Assembly: GCA_021234155.1 (NCBI GenBank)
Contig: JAJEKV010000110.1
Coordinates: 1,456,338 to 1,520,337 of the forward strand
DNA length: 64,000 nt
Source: Isoetes taiwanensis
Lineage: Eukaryota; Streptophyta; Lycopodiopsida; Isoetales; Isoetaceae
Reading direction: 5' to 3'
A program made the translations under genes and the position numbers. Positions within the stretch are counted from its first letter, which is position 1; every line of letters begins with the position of its first letter. Shown here piece after piece: positions 1 through 11,877 of the stretch. Under the pieces are notes generated by a model. That model saw nothing but the letters and a program-made list of their open reading frames with translations, was not told the DNA's origin and did no database searches.

Positions 1-3000
1 CTCATCTGCTGTTTTATTAGCATCATTAGCTGAGTTAATCTCTTTCAGTTTTAGTTCACAAGTTTTCCAACCACCAATGTCATTGGTTTGGTGCTTTTTA
101 AGTCCCATTGGAATTGAACACAACTCTCACAAAAGCAAGAAAGAGGTCTATAAGCTACCTTTAAAGTGTTCTCCCTGTCACATGGTCTTATGCAGTGGAG
201 TTGTGTGGTTCCCTTCAAAGTATGACAATCAAACACAATGCGATCTGTCTATTTTTGAGGATTCAATGTCCCAAAAATACCTGCACAAGTGCCAAGTGTT
301 GTAAGTGCTTGTAGTCTTGTGACATAGTCAAAAAATATATACAAGAACCAGTAAAAATATGAACAAATATTCTTTAGTAGTAACTGAAACCTGCTTGTAA
401 TGTGTGTAATATGCAAATTACAACCATAGCTACAAACAATATTTGCAGGTTCAAACCATTTATTGTTTGAAGTAATTCGAACCACAGTGCTTTATGTCTT
501 TGAAGTCTTGGGCGACACTTCAAACACTTCACGGTTACAGAAAAACATAAGCAAATTTTACCTTGATAAATTGTTGCTGAAGTGCCACCTAAGAAATGCA
601 ACCACCTCCTTTGCACATTGCAATTTCCTTCCATTATATTTCATCTGTTCCTTTGTTAGAATCCTCTTGATGACAGCTCCAGCACCATCATGCTCACCTT
701 TTCCATGTGAGCTAGCAAAAAATTCGGATAATATCCTTTTCAAGTCGATTGTGAAACCTGCCAAGGAAGTAAAATGGTCTTGAAGACTTAAACTGTGCAG
801 AACAACCATCACTCCAAAAAACATGTTTTTTATAGTTAACTCCAATAGATTGTAGCCAATCTGCATGATTTTGGAGACAATGCTGAACAAACTCAGTATC
901 ATGAGTTTTGTCATCACTGATGTAGAAATGAGTCTCCTTCACAATTCCTTTCAAGGAGTCTTGCCTTTTCTCTTTTGCAACATTTTTCTTTTTGGACTCT
1001 TTATTATCTTCTTCCTTCTTTTGTCTTTCTTCTGCCTCTGATCTTCTCATTCTCTTGTAAGTGATGTGCACCAGAATAGAAACTTGGTCAGTATGCCAAT
1101 GGCATGATTGAGCTTCTTGCTGAATTTTGAATCCATAATTCTCTGCAAAATCTATTACAGACACAATAGTGTCTTCTTGAATTGATGCCAAACATTGCTT
1201 GAATTGTTTGGCTTGCTAATGTGCTCGGTAGTTATGTGGAACAAAGGTCTTCAAAGTTTTAGTGGCATGTTCATGGAACTCAAAAGGAGAACCTGATTTG
1301 TATGCCAATCTGGTAACCTTTGCAGGTTTCTTGCCAGACCTGGTTTTTTTGTTCTGAACTTCTTGCTGCAAAAGTGAACAGCTTTAAGCAGACCTCTTTG
1401 CTTCACTAACATGAAATTGAGCAGAATGTAAACTACATTTACCTTTTCAAACACTTTCCAATTAACATCTTGCCTATTATTCTTAACCTTCTCTCTAGGA
1501 CATGTAGGAAGCCTGCCAGCAAACAAATAAATTAGATTAAAGACAATCAAAACGGGAAATAGAAAAGGAGCCATTACCTTTTCAAACCACACTTAGTACA
1601 CGTCTGCATTAGACATGCATGCTTGTACCATTCTTCATTCTCATCCTTTGAACACACAATCTGTCTCCAATATTCACTAGTGGATTTGATAGTGTGTTCT
1701 TTAGCTAAACATGTTGGACTGAACCACAAATTACGCACTTACACTTGCAATCTTTGTGTACACCATATAGATCAGTCCTCATTTTATTTATTGCTTGCAT
1801 GGCAAATTCAAGATGCAGATGGTATTGGCAGCAACATGTTTCTCTTTCTTGAAGCTTCCTGATATAGCTTGGTTTCAACCTCTCAAAAGTCTGCTGGGAT
1901 ATCTTCAAATCAGCATGTTCCTTTTGAAAAGCAAGGTAAAGTCTGCTGAACAACAAAAAGAAAAGAGAATTCAGATCTGATAATAATGTCAAAATTACAG
2001 AAACTAGACAAGCATGTTAAAAACAAAAAAGATTGACTCAAATGCTATCTTTTTGTCAATAATAATGTCAGAATTACAGACTAAACATTGATTGTGGCAA
2101 GCTTCAGAGCGCAGGTCTCGTTTTCTAGAATTGGGAAACTAGTTCTAACTGAATAGGCATATTAGTAACAAAAAAAAAAGAATCAAAACATACACATTGT
2201 AACTTCTAGCAAGTGTATTGGATGATCAATTCTTTCACCACTTTCGGTAACATGTTTTCTAACATGTCTCTTATAGGGGTGAAACCAGTATTTTCATCCC
2301 AAAACTTTCTTACAGCAGCTATCTCTTCAGGGGAAAGAGCATCAGATCTCTTCTTCCTTGCATGCATTGACCATGGACCAGCATCAAACTCGGCACATAT
2401 TCTTCTTCTAAATGCTTGGGTTACAGTTTTCCTGGGAATGGAAAGAAGCCTTGAAAATGCACTCTGATTAATCCCTTTAACTGTTGAAACCCATTTGGAG
2501 TGTGGACTTCCTAGCTATGAGTACATCAAAGATTTCTTTGAAATTTTTTGAGCCCATAGTTTCCCTAACATTGGAAATCACGTCTTTCATCACATTTAAC
2601 TCCTTTGGATCTGCTAGAGTTACATGTGGTAAGTGTTTGATTCTTTTTATAAAAATCTGAGCTACTAATCCTTTAGAATTATCATCAGCACAATTCCTTA
2701 CAATATAGAAAAAGGAATTCTCCAACTCTTTCGAAAGTTCCTGTTGTCTTCTATGACTCAAAGAACGCTCTTTTTTTATTTTTTCTTTGCAGCGCGCGAT
2801 TTCTCCTTCTCAATTCTCGAATTCTCTTCCCCGGCTTCTCTTTTTTCTCATGGCATCTAGCTCCAAGTAAATTCTCCGTTTAGCAGCTTCAACTGTTTCA
2901 GGAGAACTTGCCATCGAATTGATATGAAAAAGGAATTGCAATTGCAATTTGTCGAAATTGCAATTGACAGTATTAGTGTAAGCTTGTTCTTCACCGAAAT

Positions 3001-3123
3001 GAAGAATTCTTGCAAGAACTGAACCAATTTCCCGCCAAACAAGAAATCTGGGAAGAAATTTCCCGGCATTTGATATGATCTGAATTCCAAATTCGCGCCC
3101 AAGGAATCAATCCATGTCATCAA
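1..3123 (-). pseudogene. Uncharacterised DDE-like multi-exon gene, copy 1 (broken)
   Basis: Minus-strand coding blocks run downwards. 2477-2761 is helical. 2213-2461 reads KKRSDALSPEE and RKFWDENTGF. 1705-1992 reads FERLKPSYIRKLQERETCCC and a Cys cluster KCKCVICGS. 1251-1592 reads FEFHEHATKTL in another frame. 712-1191 reads VIDFAENYGF, CHWHTDQVSI, ISDDKTHDTEF and WSDGCSAQFK. 558-800 reads SSHGKGEHDGAGAVIKR. 1-70 begins the acidic C-terminal exon. A donor site AAG|GTAAAA follows the 558-800 block. I recognise the block order as an uncharacterised family seen in plants and some invertebrates, but know no function. Acidic residues in the last three motifs are spaced like an RNase H-fold DDE/D nuclease, which is inference. 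Frames break several times, often at places where copy 2 reads through. The gene continues beyond position 1. Confidence 0.6.
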
Positions 3124-3488
3124 TCCCAGCTTCCTCGGAGGATGATTGCTATTTCAGGAATAACTACCTCAAAATCTGTTATACTAACGAAAATCGAATA
3201 AAAAGCACTTTCAGCACTTAAAGCAAGTGTCCGGACAGTGCTTTTTGGGTACCAATATCAAATTTACACCCTATATGGCATGGGCTCAAGTTCAACAAGA
3301 AGTAAGTTTGTGCTTTTATTTGCCTTGCTTAAAATGGTTGTTACAGTTTTATAGAGCTAAATTTGATATGTTTGTGTTTACAGTATTTTTAATAGATCTA
3401 AGACATAGAATATGTACTGTCACCATTGCTTTTGGCAGCTCAGTCAGAAGTGTCTTTCAACTCCAAATCTTCCAGGAAAACATCGGTG
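1..3488. repeat. Large direct duplication, copy 1
   Basis: This block matches 29521-33008 in the same orientation. Both are 3488 bases long, although the register drifts by a few bases between them. Identity is essentially perfect over long runs, including the last 330 or so bases, and is interrupted by about 60 short patches of substitution or indel. The match ends sharply after CATCGGTG in both copies. Here the next bases open an inverted-end element at 3489; in copy 2 unrelated sequence follows. The left limit lies outside the window. Confidence 0.95.
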
Positions 3489-4235
3489 CCACCCCAAAAC
3501 TGGGTCCACATGTTGTTTTTCAGTGTCTTTTTTGCAAAAAAACAACACCAAAAAACTACGTGTTGTTTTTTGTCCGGATTTGCTAGAAATGACGTGTAGT
3601 TTTTAGCAAAATTTTTATACATGTAGTTTTTTTTGTTAAAAGTCTACACGTAGAGTTTTGTCAAAATTATCTACACGTAGGAATTACATGTGTTTCAACA
3701 TGTTGTTTTTTAAAAGTAGTCGTAGTTTTCAAGTGTTGCTTTCGTGAAAAAAAGACATGTGGTTCTTAATAAAACTTAAAAGGTCCACATGTTGTTTTTA
3801 ACTGTTGTTTTGCAAAAAAAACAAAAAAATTACACTGAAAAACTACATAGAGAATTTTGTCCGACTTTGCTAGAAACTACACGTAGTTGTCTACACCTTT
3901 TTTTTAACTATATTGTTTTTAGTTGTTGGTTTTCCAAAAAAATGATATGTGGTTTTAAGAAAAAAATGTGGTTAATCAAAACTAGGTGCTATTTTTTAGT
4001 ATTGTTTTACATAAAATCCACATGTGGCTTTTTAAAAATAAGCATTTTCAAGTGTAGTTATCAAAAAACTAACACGTCATTTCTTAAGGGTAGCGGTTGT
4101 TTCGACTGTTGTTTTTGGGGAAAAATAAAAAAACCACCCACACGCAGTTTTAAAATTTACAAAAACAACGCATGCTTTTTACCAAAAATACATTTAAAGA
4201 TAATATTGAGAAAAAAAAGCACTATGTTGTTATGC
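3489..4235. repeat. Left subterminal repeat array (T-rich)
   Basis: Diverged repeats of the forms acatgttgttttt, acatgtagttttt and tgtggtttt recur through this stretch, with runs of A or T between them. They are the inverted counterpart of the A-rich array at 11.9-13.0 kb. The open frames that cross the array are low-complexity and have no recognisable domain. Confidence 0.7.
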
Positions 4236-5813
4236 TAATTTATTTATGAACCCTGGTACAAACTATTGTTAATTTCTTGCCTTTTGGGAATCGAACCCAA
4301 ATAATTCCATTAGGCATGGTAGTTCTTAAAGCATATTGTGACTTCCAATTATGTATGTTTGTTCTTATATGTAGTTATTAAACCATAGAGTTCCAGCTTT
4401 CAATGTTTCTGAACTTTTTGTGATTCTAGACATAATAATCATGATAGTAACAGTTACTACCTAAACAATGTATTTTCAATGCATGTATTTCCAATGCATG
4501 TATTTTCAAGTATGGGAAGCTGATTCCAGAATCCATATTCCAATTACTTAAACCTTGTTCTTTATATACTCCTGCTTTTCATATCCTCACTTTGTTCGCC
4601 AATTCCATGGGATTTCAAGATCCCCGCAAAAGCTCCATTGCACCGGAGTCGCGACCAATGAACCTTTGTTTCACGGTGCATGCCTTTATTTCTGTTGTTT
4701 CCCTAACTAAACTTTGTCAACCTGTGAACAAATGCAAAATGCCAAACCTGTGAAAATGCAAAAAATGGAAAACATATCTTATTCTCTACTTACAATATTT
4801 TGCCGTATGCATCTTTGGACCTTTGTTTTTGCTTGTACCTTAGCTAAACCTTCGGAACCCGCCAAATTAATGCGAAAAGAATGTTACAAGAATGGTGTCA
4901 CATGAATGCAGATAAAGAAATAATGGTGTCAAGTAAATGCAAATGATTTTTTTTACATAATGACCGGAAGGACGCCATCTTTATCCGTAACTTTCTAATG
5001 CAAAGTGGGTTTTAATAGACAACAAAACCCGGACCTCCTCTTCATCCTTCCAGCTTTGAACAAATTGAGAAGAAAAATAGCATCGGACCATAATATACAA
5101 ACTCACCTCCTTTGAGCAGATCACTTTGAGCAGATTAAGTTGAAGATTTGAGCAAAGCAGATTAAGCTAAAGAGTTGAGCAAATTACCTAGAGCACCAAA
5201 TCACTGCCCTATTTGACATTCCAAGCCTCACAGAGAAAACTTTTATCTGCTAGTGTGTTGCATGAGGCCGCCGGCTATCTAGCTATGGTCTTCTTTGCAA
5301 AGAAATTTCTCGAGCTTAGTTCTACGCCTATTAAATTGGCAAATTACACACTCCAATATGGCCAAAAATTTAAGCTGCATGTATTCAATCTGGTGATATA
5401 TCATTTCCTTCCAGCCATAACCTATTCACATGATGGAAAAAGCACCATATGTTCCCATTTCGGGATGGGATAATCGGCCAGGTGATATCTTTTTCAAAGA
5501 AATAAGATCATAAAACCGGCGCTGATGCACCCCTGGATTCCGCCCTAGAAAAAAAGGGTGGTGAACCCTACATACGTCTGCATTACTTGCATTGCTCCGA
5601 GATCTGGCCAAATGGGCTCCACTGCAAGATCAGCCAATCCTAAGATCTAAAGATCTCAGAAGACTACAAGATGCGCATGACTCCAAGAAACAAGGCGGCA
5701 AAGCAATAGAGTGCAAATCGGCAAAAAACAAGGCAGGGCGGCAAGAAGGAAGGCGCCAAAATCGACCCGCCTTTGCCAATAAAGAGAAAAAATTTAACCT
5801 AAACCAATAGGAA
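4236..5813. other. AT-rich sequence without recognised gene
   Basis: No coding domain or element end is recognised here. Near 4290 the minus strand has GGGTTCGATTCCC, a tRNA B-box-like string, but no A box at the right distance. At about 5100-5200 a short phrase of the type gagcagattaag is repeated three or four times. Short open frames, such as 5213-5473, show no known motif. Confidence 0.5.
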
Positions 5814-5957
5814 GTTAGGACCAAGATCACGATCTTGGCCATTCATCTATGTGTCATCTCTTGCCGTTGAAATGATGCACAATAGGATGTGAGGACCAAG
5901 ATCACGATCTTGGCCATTCATCTCCTCCTCATCCCCGCCGTTGAAATGATGCACTAG
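5814..5957. repeat. Tandem ~74-base repeat with palindrome
   Basis: Two adjacent units (about 5814-5880 and 5886-5957) share the phrase ggaccaagatcacgatcttg, then ccattcatct, and later ccgttgaaatgatgcac. Each carries the perfect inverted repeat CCAAGATC-ac-GATCTTGG. Confidence 0.8.
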
Positions 5958-6072
5958 GATGATTCATTTTCGTTAATTGTTTTCTAACGTTCTTGTTACC
6001 TTAAGGCCAGGCCAAATAGAAAATCAAATTTGTGCCTTGTGGACTTTTTGGGCATTTAATATGTATCACACC

Positions 6073-6612
6073 TAGGGTGCCAAACATCCAGTCAGCGTAT
6101 TGGCACCCTAATATTTTTGGACAGGGGATTTCGCTTGTCCCAACTTTCGGCAGGCAACATGTGAGACAAAATCCGGGAAGAGTGGCCCCTTTTGCAATCC
6201 GGGGAGAGCTCCAAATTTTTGCAAATTCGGCAAAAAATCGCGCCCGCATTGATCATTTTGCTTAAATCCGGTGGCTCCATAACTCATTCAAACAATAATT
6301 TGGATTTATCCAGAACTCAGATCTTTCCTTTGAACATATGGAGCTTCAAAACTCATTCAAAGATGTTATCGCATAAATATGGGCTGGACGGAGTGCTTGG
6401 GCTCATATAAATAGGAAGGAAGATTGATACCTCGAAGAAGAGATATCGCAACATGCAGAACACCGTTTCTTGCAAACTACATGTCAGTTTTATTTTTAAA
6501 GACTTGGGCACCTGTGTGATATGAACTGTGGCAAAACGAATTTCCAGTGTCTAGAGGGTGCCCAAATTTGCCACGTATTTAAGTTTGGGCACCGATAGTG
6601 TAATTTCACCCT
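6073..6612. repeat. Inverted GGGTGCC repeats, possible small TIR element
   Basis: 6073-6083 (TAGGGTGCCAA) and 6100-6110 (TTGGCACCCTA) form a perfect 11-base inverted repeat with a 16-base loop. Near 6553-6612 the related strings GGGTGCCCAAA, TTTGGGCACC and a closing TTTCACCCT occur. The same GGGTGCC core at both sides suggests remains of a small transposon, but no target duplication was found. Confidence 0.4.
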
Positions 6613-8183
6613 AAGTTATTTAAGTTATTGTTCTATATTTTATAAATAAAGCTCGTTAAAAAAGTTTTGTGCTCTTTTTACTCGCAATAATAATGGTGAT
6701 ACACTTTTTTAATTAGCATCGAGGAATGGCATTTGGGATGCCATTTTGGCATACGGAAGGGGCCTCGCAACTTGCGACAGTGGGGAACAAGTCTCCTTCT
6801 TGTGCCAGAATGGTAGACCAAATGTCATTCCCCTACAAGATAGAAGTTGGAGAGCAGTTTGTATTCCATATTTTCAAGCCGTGGAACTGTAGAGATCGTT
6901 GTGACAATCTAATACAGGAGCTGTTTTGCATAGATTCATCATAAATCTTGATAATTTTCAGGATCAAGTATATATCCAGAACAATTATAGAAATTTTGTT
7001 GTGCTTTGAGATATAGCGGCAAAAATCCTTAGCAAAAATCTTTCTTTACCTTGCTTCAACAGTAACTTTTACTATTAATCACCAGATGAGCAGAATGAGC
7101 TTCCCAACGTCCATTCCATGATGGATTGAGTAGACAGATGGTGCCACATAACTACACCACATCCTAAAACTGCGATCCAACTTCTACTTTGTGTTAATTT
7201 TGTTGTTTAGCTTTAACACAAGAATGACAAGTGACAACATCAATGAGATTGAATATATAAGAGAAAAAAACTCTTTTCAATTTTAGAATGTTAGATAGAT
7301 TGAGTTCTTGCTTTAAAAGCATTAGGCTCTAATAAATAGAGTACGTTTTTAGGAATTGTTAAATCAAGCACGAGGCCTTGTTTGCATATTGTTGTTATTG
7401 GTTGTAGTTTAAAGGGTTGGTTTTTAATGGGCTTTTTAAATGATCATCTTCTTCTACTTCTTTGCAATGTATATATGCATTGCCAAATAAGTTTAGCCTA
7501 TGTAAAGTGCATGCCCTCTTGGACTTTACAACTATTGGAACTTTTGTTAGCGTCAGCAGGTTCTATTAGAACTCGTCCACCAGTGCATGAGACAAGCATG
7601 TCTACGCAGAATACTGTGGACCAAATAGCATGTCCAAACATACCATCAACGAGAAATTATTGCACACTGGGCTTGCAGAGACTTCGACCTCTGAGGCGGA
7701 TTTGTTGCCAGATTACACTTAGCAGACATAGGTCCTCAACCTTCGCATTGTCGGCATCGCAGAGATGAGGGATTGCCTAGCTACAGAGGCGACGACACAT
7801 GTGATGCACATATAGGCGGATGGCATTATCTCAGCACATTAGGTTGGAGCAGCATGACTCGATAGTCCTTGACACCTCTTGATGGGATGTCATTTTCAAC
7901 CTTCATGCATTGTGCCATGGCAATCACCTAAAAGGCACCATCTTTTCTGTTCAGAAGGATCTTACCCCCAGTACAGCTTTGCGGACGAAAAGAGGAATTG
8001 TGTCGAGTTTGGAAAGCTCACCGAAAAAGAAATGGGCAGTATAAAGTGGAGGTCGAACTATCTATCTACACGGTGTTTGACTATCATTATACAAATTGTG
8101 TTAAAAATTAAGTTTCATCTTTCTTTTTGTAGTATTATTTTGCCATGATAAAGAAAAAGTAGAATCATTTTTTTATAAGCAAT
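6613..8183. other. No gene recognised
   Basis: This is moderately AT-rich sequence. Several open frames of 70-130 codons occur, for example 7382-7768 and 7879-8148 on the plus strand, but none has a recognisable domain, repeat homology or splice-site support. I see nothing else in it. Confidence 0.5.
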
Positions 8184-8353
<170 letters not shown>

Positions 8354-9019
8354 GAATTTTAACGGGAGGGAACAATACAAAAGGGCAGAAGCCCGCACTG
8401 AACAAGGGGCTAAGGCCCAAACCTGGGGTCGAAGCCCCATCACAAGACTAACAATAAAATATTAAGATTTACATACAAAACACAACCAAAGAGATCATCC
8501 AAACGTGGAGAAGCAGTTAGAAGTATCCCAACCAGGGGTTTGCCGGCCATTGATCAAGAACAATTGCTGAGCCTTTCCGATATACTGCCCATTTGTTCTG
8601 GAGCCTGGCTTGTCTGACCTTGCATAGCACGTCTCATCGCCGAGTGAGCTGAAGTGGTGAGAGGTCCTCTTGTATAGAGAAGTGAGTGCTTTGGAGGTGC
8701 CTGCCATGTTGCAGAACATAAAGTATATCCCCGGGTGCAAGAAAATGCACTAAAAGATGGTATGGCTGGTCACGCCGGTGAGCTCTCACTTTTTGCGCTG
8801 TAAAAGATCATGGGCTTCGAATGTGCATGATGTTTATAAAAAAGTGCTCAGTTGCATTGGTATCAGAACCAAAAGATATTCCCTGGACCCTCGCGAGGCG
8901 CAGGTTTAGGAGACATAGAGAGAGGGAGGGAGGGAGAGAGAGAGAGAGCATGTTGGAGCCTAGGTGGCATGTTTGAGCCCACTTGAGCATAGTTTCAAGT
9001 TGGCCCAGTGTGCCATCCC
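8354..9019. other. Unannotated sequence with GA-rich tract and a stray satellite unit
   Basis: No gene is recognised. 8914-8948 is rich in GAGAGA and GGGA. Directly after it, at about 8949-8990, come two units of the catgttggagcctaggtgg minisatellite that is expanded 2 kb further on. These are probably a seed or outlier of that array. Confidence 0.6.
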
Positions 9020-9498
9020 GAATGATCCCAAACAATCTTGCTCTTGCAAAAGCTCTTGACTTCTAATTGCCACAATCGGGAGGAGGATAAATCCAAATCC
9101 CTTTCTGTCAGTTCCTATTGCTTCACATCTTCAACTGCAGCCTCTCGACCATGTCCCAAGTGCAAACGACCAAAACTCGCAATCCATAACGTAAACTCTA
9201 CAATAACCTAGCAACACACAGGGTTTACGTTTCGGATGCTGAAACGTGGTTGTTTTTATAGATAACTAGGTGCACCATTTCTGAACATGCATGCAGAGCT
9301 ATGGCAACTGAAATAACAGAGTTTGGATCTATCGGCTATCCCTAACGATCCCAAACAATCTTGCTACCGCAAAAGGCTCTTGACTTCTAATTGCCACACT
9401 GGAGGAGGATAAATCCAAAACCCATTCTCGCCGGGTTCCTATTGCTTCACATCTTCAACTTCAACTTCTCACCATGTTCCAAGTGCAAACGACATGGA
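9020..9498. repeat. Direct repeat pair of ~150 bases
   Basis: 9020-9171 and 9346-9498 share a diverged sequence that includes gatcccaaacaatcttgct, cttgacttctaattgccaca, ggaggataaatccaaa and aagtgcaaacgac. The pair is separated by about 175 bases. No coding function is seen. Confidence 0.8.
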
Positions 9499-9535
9499 CC
9501 ATCTTCTTAGTCAAAAAATTTTGTGACATGGATAT

Positions 9536-9612
9536 GACATGGTGATGATGTGGAGGTGATATGCAGGTGACATCCAGGTGATGTTGATGATGTGTGATGA
9601 TGTGGAGGTGAT
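9536..9612. repeat. Degenerate GGTGATG tandem repeat
   Basis: Short units of the type gatgtggaggtgatat and ggtgacatccaggtgatg repeat across about 77 bases. Confidence 0.7.
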
Positions 9613-10983
9613 ATAATGGAAACTATGATATGTATGCACAATGGTGCTTGATTTTGAAAATTTTAAGCCAACTTTTTGCCTTTTCTAGAAATGTCATATC
9701 AAAGGTGTACTTACTCTCTCTATCTTGTTTTTTAGAGAGAGAAGATGGTTTTGGACCATAGGAAGGGCCAAATTGGATGGAACTTTAGCAATTTTTCATT
9801 GGATGAATGGTGTAATATTGGCTAGGAAAAATATTGGCCAAAGAAATAATATGAAAGATTGAAGAAACTGCAAACCCCTTGGTTTTAGTACTCAAAAGCA
9901 AATTCTAAGGTGAGGAATAGACTTATTTATGACTCAGGTTATTAACACGTATTGACTTATGTGTATGGTTTTAGATGAGGTTGCTAGGGGGCAAAACCGG
10001 CGGGAGGTGCCATCTTTCGATCTGTCTGCAGGTATTACATTTTGTATGTCAATGTAAACCCGATTGGGTATCTTAAAATTGCTAAATTTGATTGGGTATC
10101 TTAAAAACCGCACGCTTAATTTGAATTCGTGTTCGGTTGGGCCATTTTCTTTTATGGTCGAGCCGCTGAAAGACATAAGGTGACACCATTGAGTTTTTTT
10201 TGATAAGTTTCTGTTTAATTTGGTTGGGAGAGTTTTCTAATGGTTTCGTTAAACAGAGTTTTCCAATGCATTTATCTTAGCAGAGTTTTCCAATGTAGCT
10301 GCAACGTTTTGATGCTTTGCAGTGCCTACTCCTTACATAAAGGTTGAACATTTGTGTTATGCAGATCTGGTAAAGGTTTCCTGCAGGTGGCCAAGATGGC
10401 AGCAATGGCTTTATCATCATAAGAAGATGCAATGGACTTGCTCTCAAGTATAGGAAGTTTTAGAATCCTAATCCCCCTGTTTTATTATTTGTTGTTATTG
10501 CGATGAGGCTGCCTTCCACCAACGATGCTTAGCTCATGTATCTTAGATGCATTGTGGTTTGCTATTTTGAAGGACAAAAGTTAGAAACATGCAAAATGTT
10601 GTCGATTATAGTTAAGGTTATCATTAAGTGTGACCTGCATCTGCAAATACAAACAGATGATGGGGGCTTTTCGCCATGACTGGGGCTTTTGCATGCTATT
10701 CCCTAATATGTACATTCAATTTTAGTTTTTTTTTTTATTGAATAACAGATGCATGACCATGTGCTTGAGATTCAGATTGACATGTGTCGCTCTTCCTGTG
10801 TTTAAGTTTGCAAAAATCCCAGGCTATATTTTATGATGAAGTATGCCCGCACCTTGCTGCTATAGAGCAAGTTCACCATTGCTAACAAAGAAGCACATCT
10901 GGTCATCTTCTTCGTGTGGGGGAGAAACAATTCTGTATATGCACGCTGGAATTTTGAAGCAGTGCAAATGTTGGTGCTTGCAA
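9613..10983. other. No gene recognised
   Basis: The sequence is AT-rich with short homopolymer runs. Between about 10040 and 10110 the phrase gattgggtatcttaaaa is repeated. Open frames here are under 85 codons and carry no known motif. Confidence 0.5.
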
Positions 10984-11877
10984 CTCTGGAGCCTAGGTGG
11001 CATGTTGGAGCCCGCGTGGCATGTTTGAGCCACCTTGGCATGTTTGAGCCTAGGTGGCATGTTTGAGCCACCTTGGCATGTTGGACCCTAGGTGGCATGT
11101 AGGAGCCCGCGTGGCATGTTTGAGCCACTTTGGCATGTTGGAGCTTAGGTGGCATGTAGGAGCCTGCATGGCATGTTTGAGCCACCTTGGCATGTTGGAG
11201 CCTGCGTGGCATATTTGATACACCTTGGCATGTCTGAGCCTAGCTGGCATATTGGAGCCTAGGTGGTATGTTTGAGCCACCTTGGCATGTTGGAGCCTAG
11301 GTGGCATGTTGGGAGCCCACGTGGCATGTATGAGCCACCTTGGCATGTTGGAGCCTAGGTGGCATGTTGGGAGCCCACGTGGCATGTATGAGCCACCTTG
11401 GCATGTTGCAGCCTAGGTGGCATGTTGGAGCCCGCATGGCATGTTTGAGCCACCTTGGCATGTTTGAGCCTTGGTGGCATGTTGGTGCCTAGGCGGCATG
11501 CTTGAGCCACCTTGGCAGGTTGGAGCCTAGGTGGCATGTTGGAGCCCACATGGCATGTTTCAGCCACCTTGATATGTTGGAGCCTAGGTGGCATGAAGCC
11601 CATGTGGCATGTTTCAGCCACCTTGGCATGTTTGAGCCTAGGTGTCATGTTGAAGCCTAGGTGGCATGTTTGAGGCACGTTGGCATGTTGGAGCCTAGGT
11701 CGCATGTTGGAGCCCATGTGGCATGTTGGAGCCTATAGGTGGCATGTAGGAGCCCGCGTGGCATGTTTGAGCCACCTTGGCATGTTTGAGCCTAGGTGAC
11801 ATGTTGGTGCCTAGGTGGCATGCTTGAGCCACCTTGGCATGTTGGAGCCTAGGTGGCATGTTTGAGCCACCTTGGAT
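10984..11877. repeat. 19-base minisatellite in 57-base trimers
   Basis: About 45 units of 19 bases repeat here. Three unit types alternate: gcctaggtggcatgttgga, gcccgcgtggcatgtttga and gccaccttggcatgttgga. They form a 57-base higher-order unit. Because 57 is divisible by three, the minus strand stays open over long stretches (10802-11212, 11050-11385, 11355-11717) and would encode a 19-residue repeat of the type MPPRLQHAKVAQTCHAGSN. No start context, splice site or known homologue suggests a real protein. Confidence 0.95.

Noticed and set aside
4270-4330. tRNA gene suggested by GGGTTCGATTCCC on the minus strand
   Set aside because: No A box at tRNA spacing and no acceptor stem.
10984-11877. 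CRISPR-like array
   Set aside because: Units are contiguous 19-mers with no unique spacers, in a eukaryotic repeat landscape.
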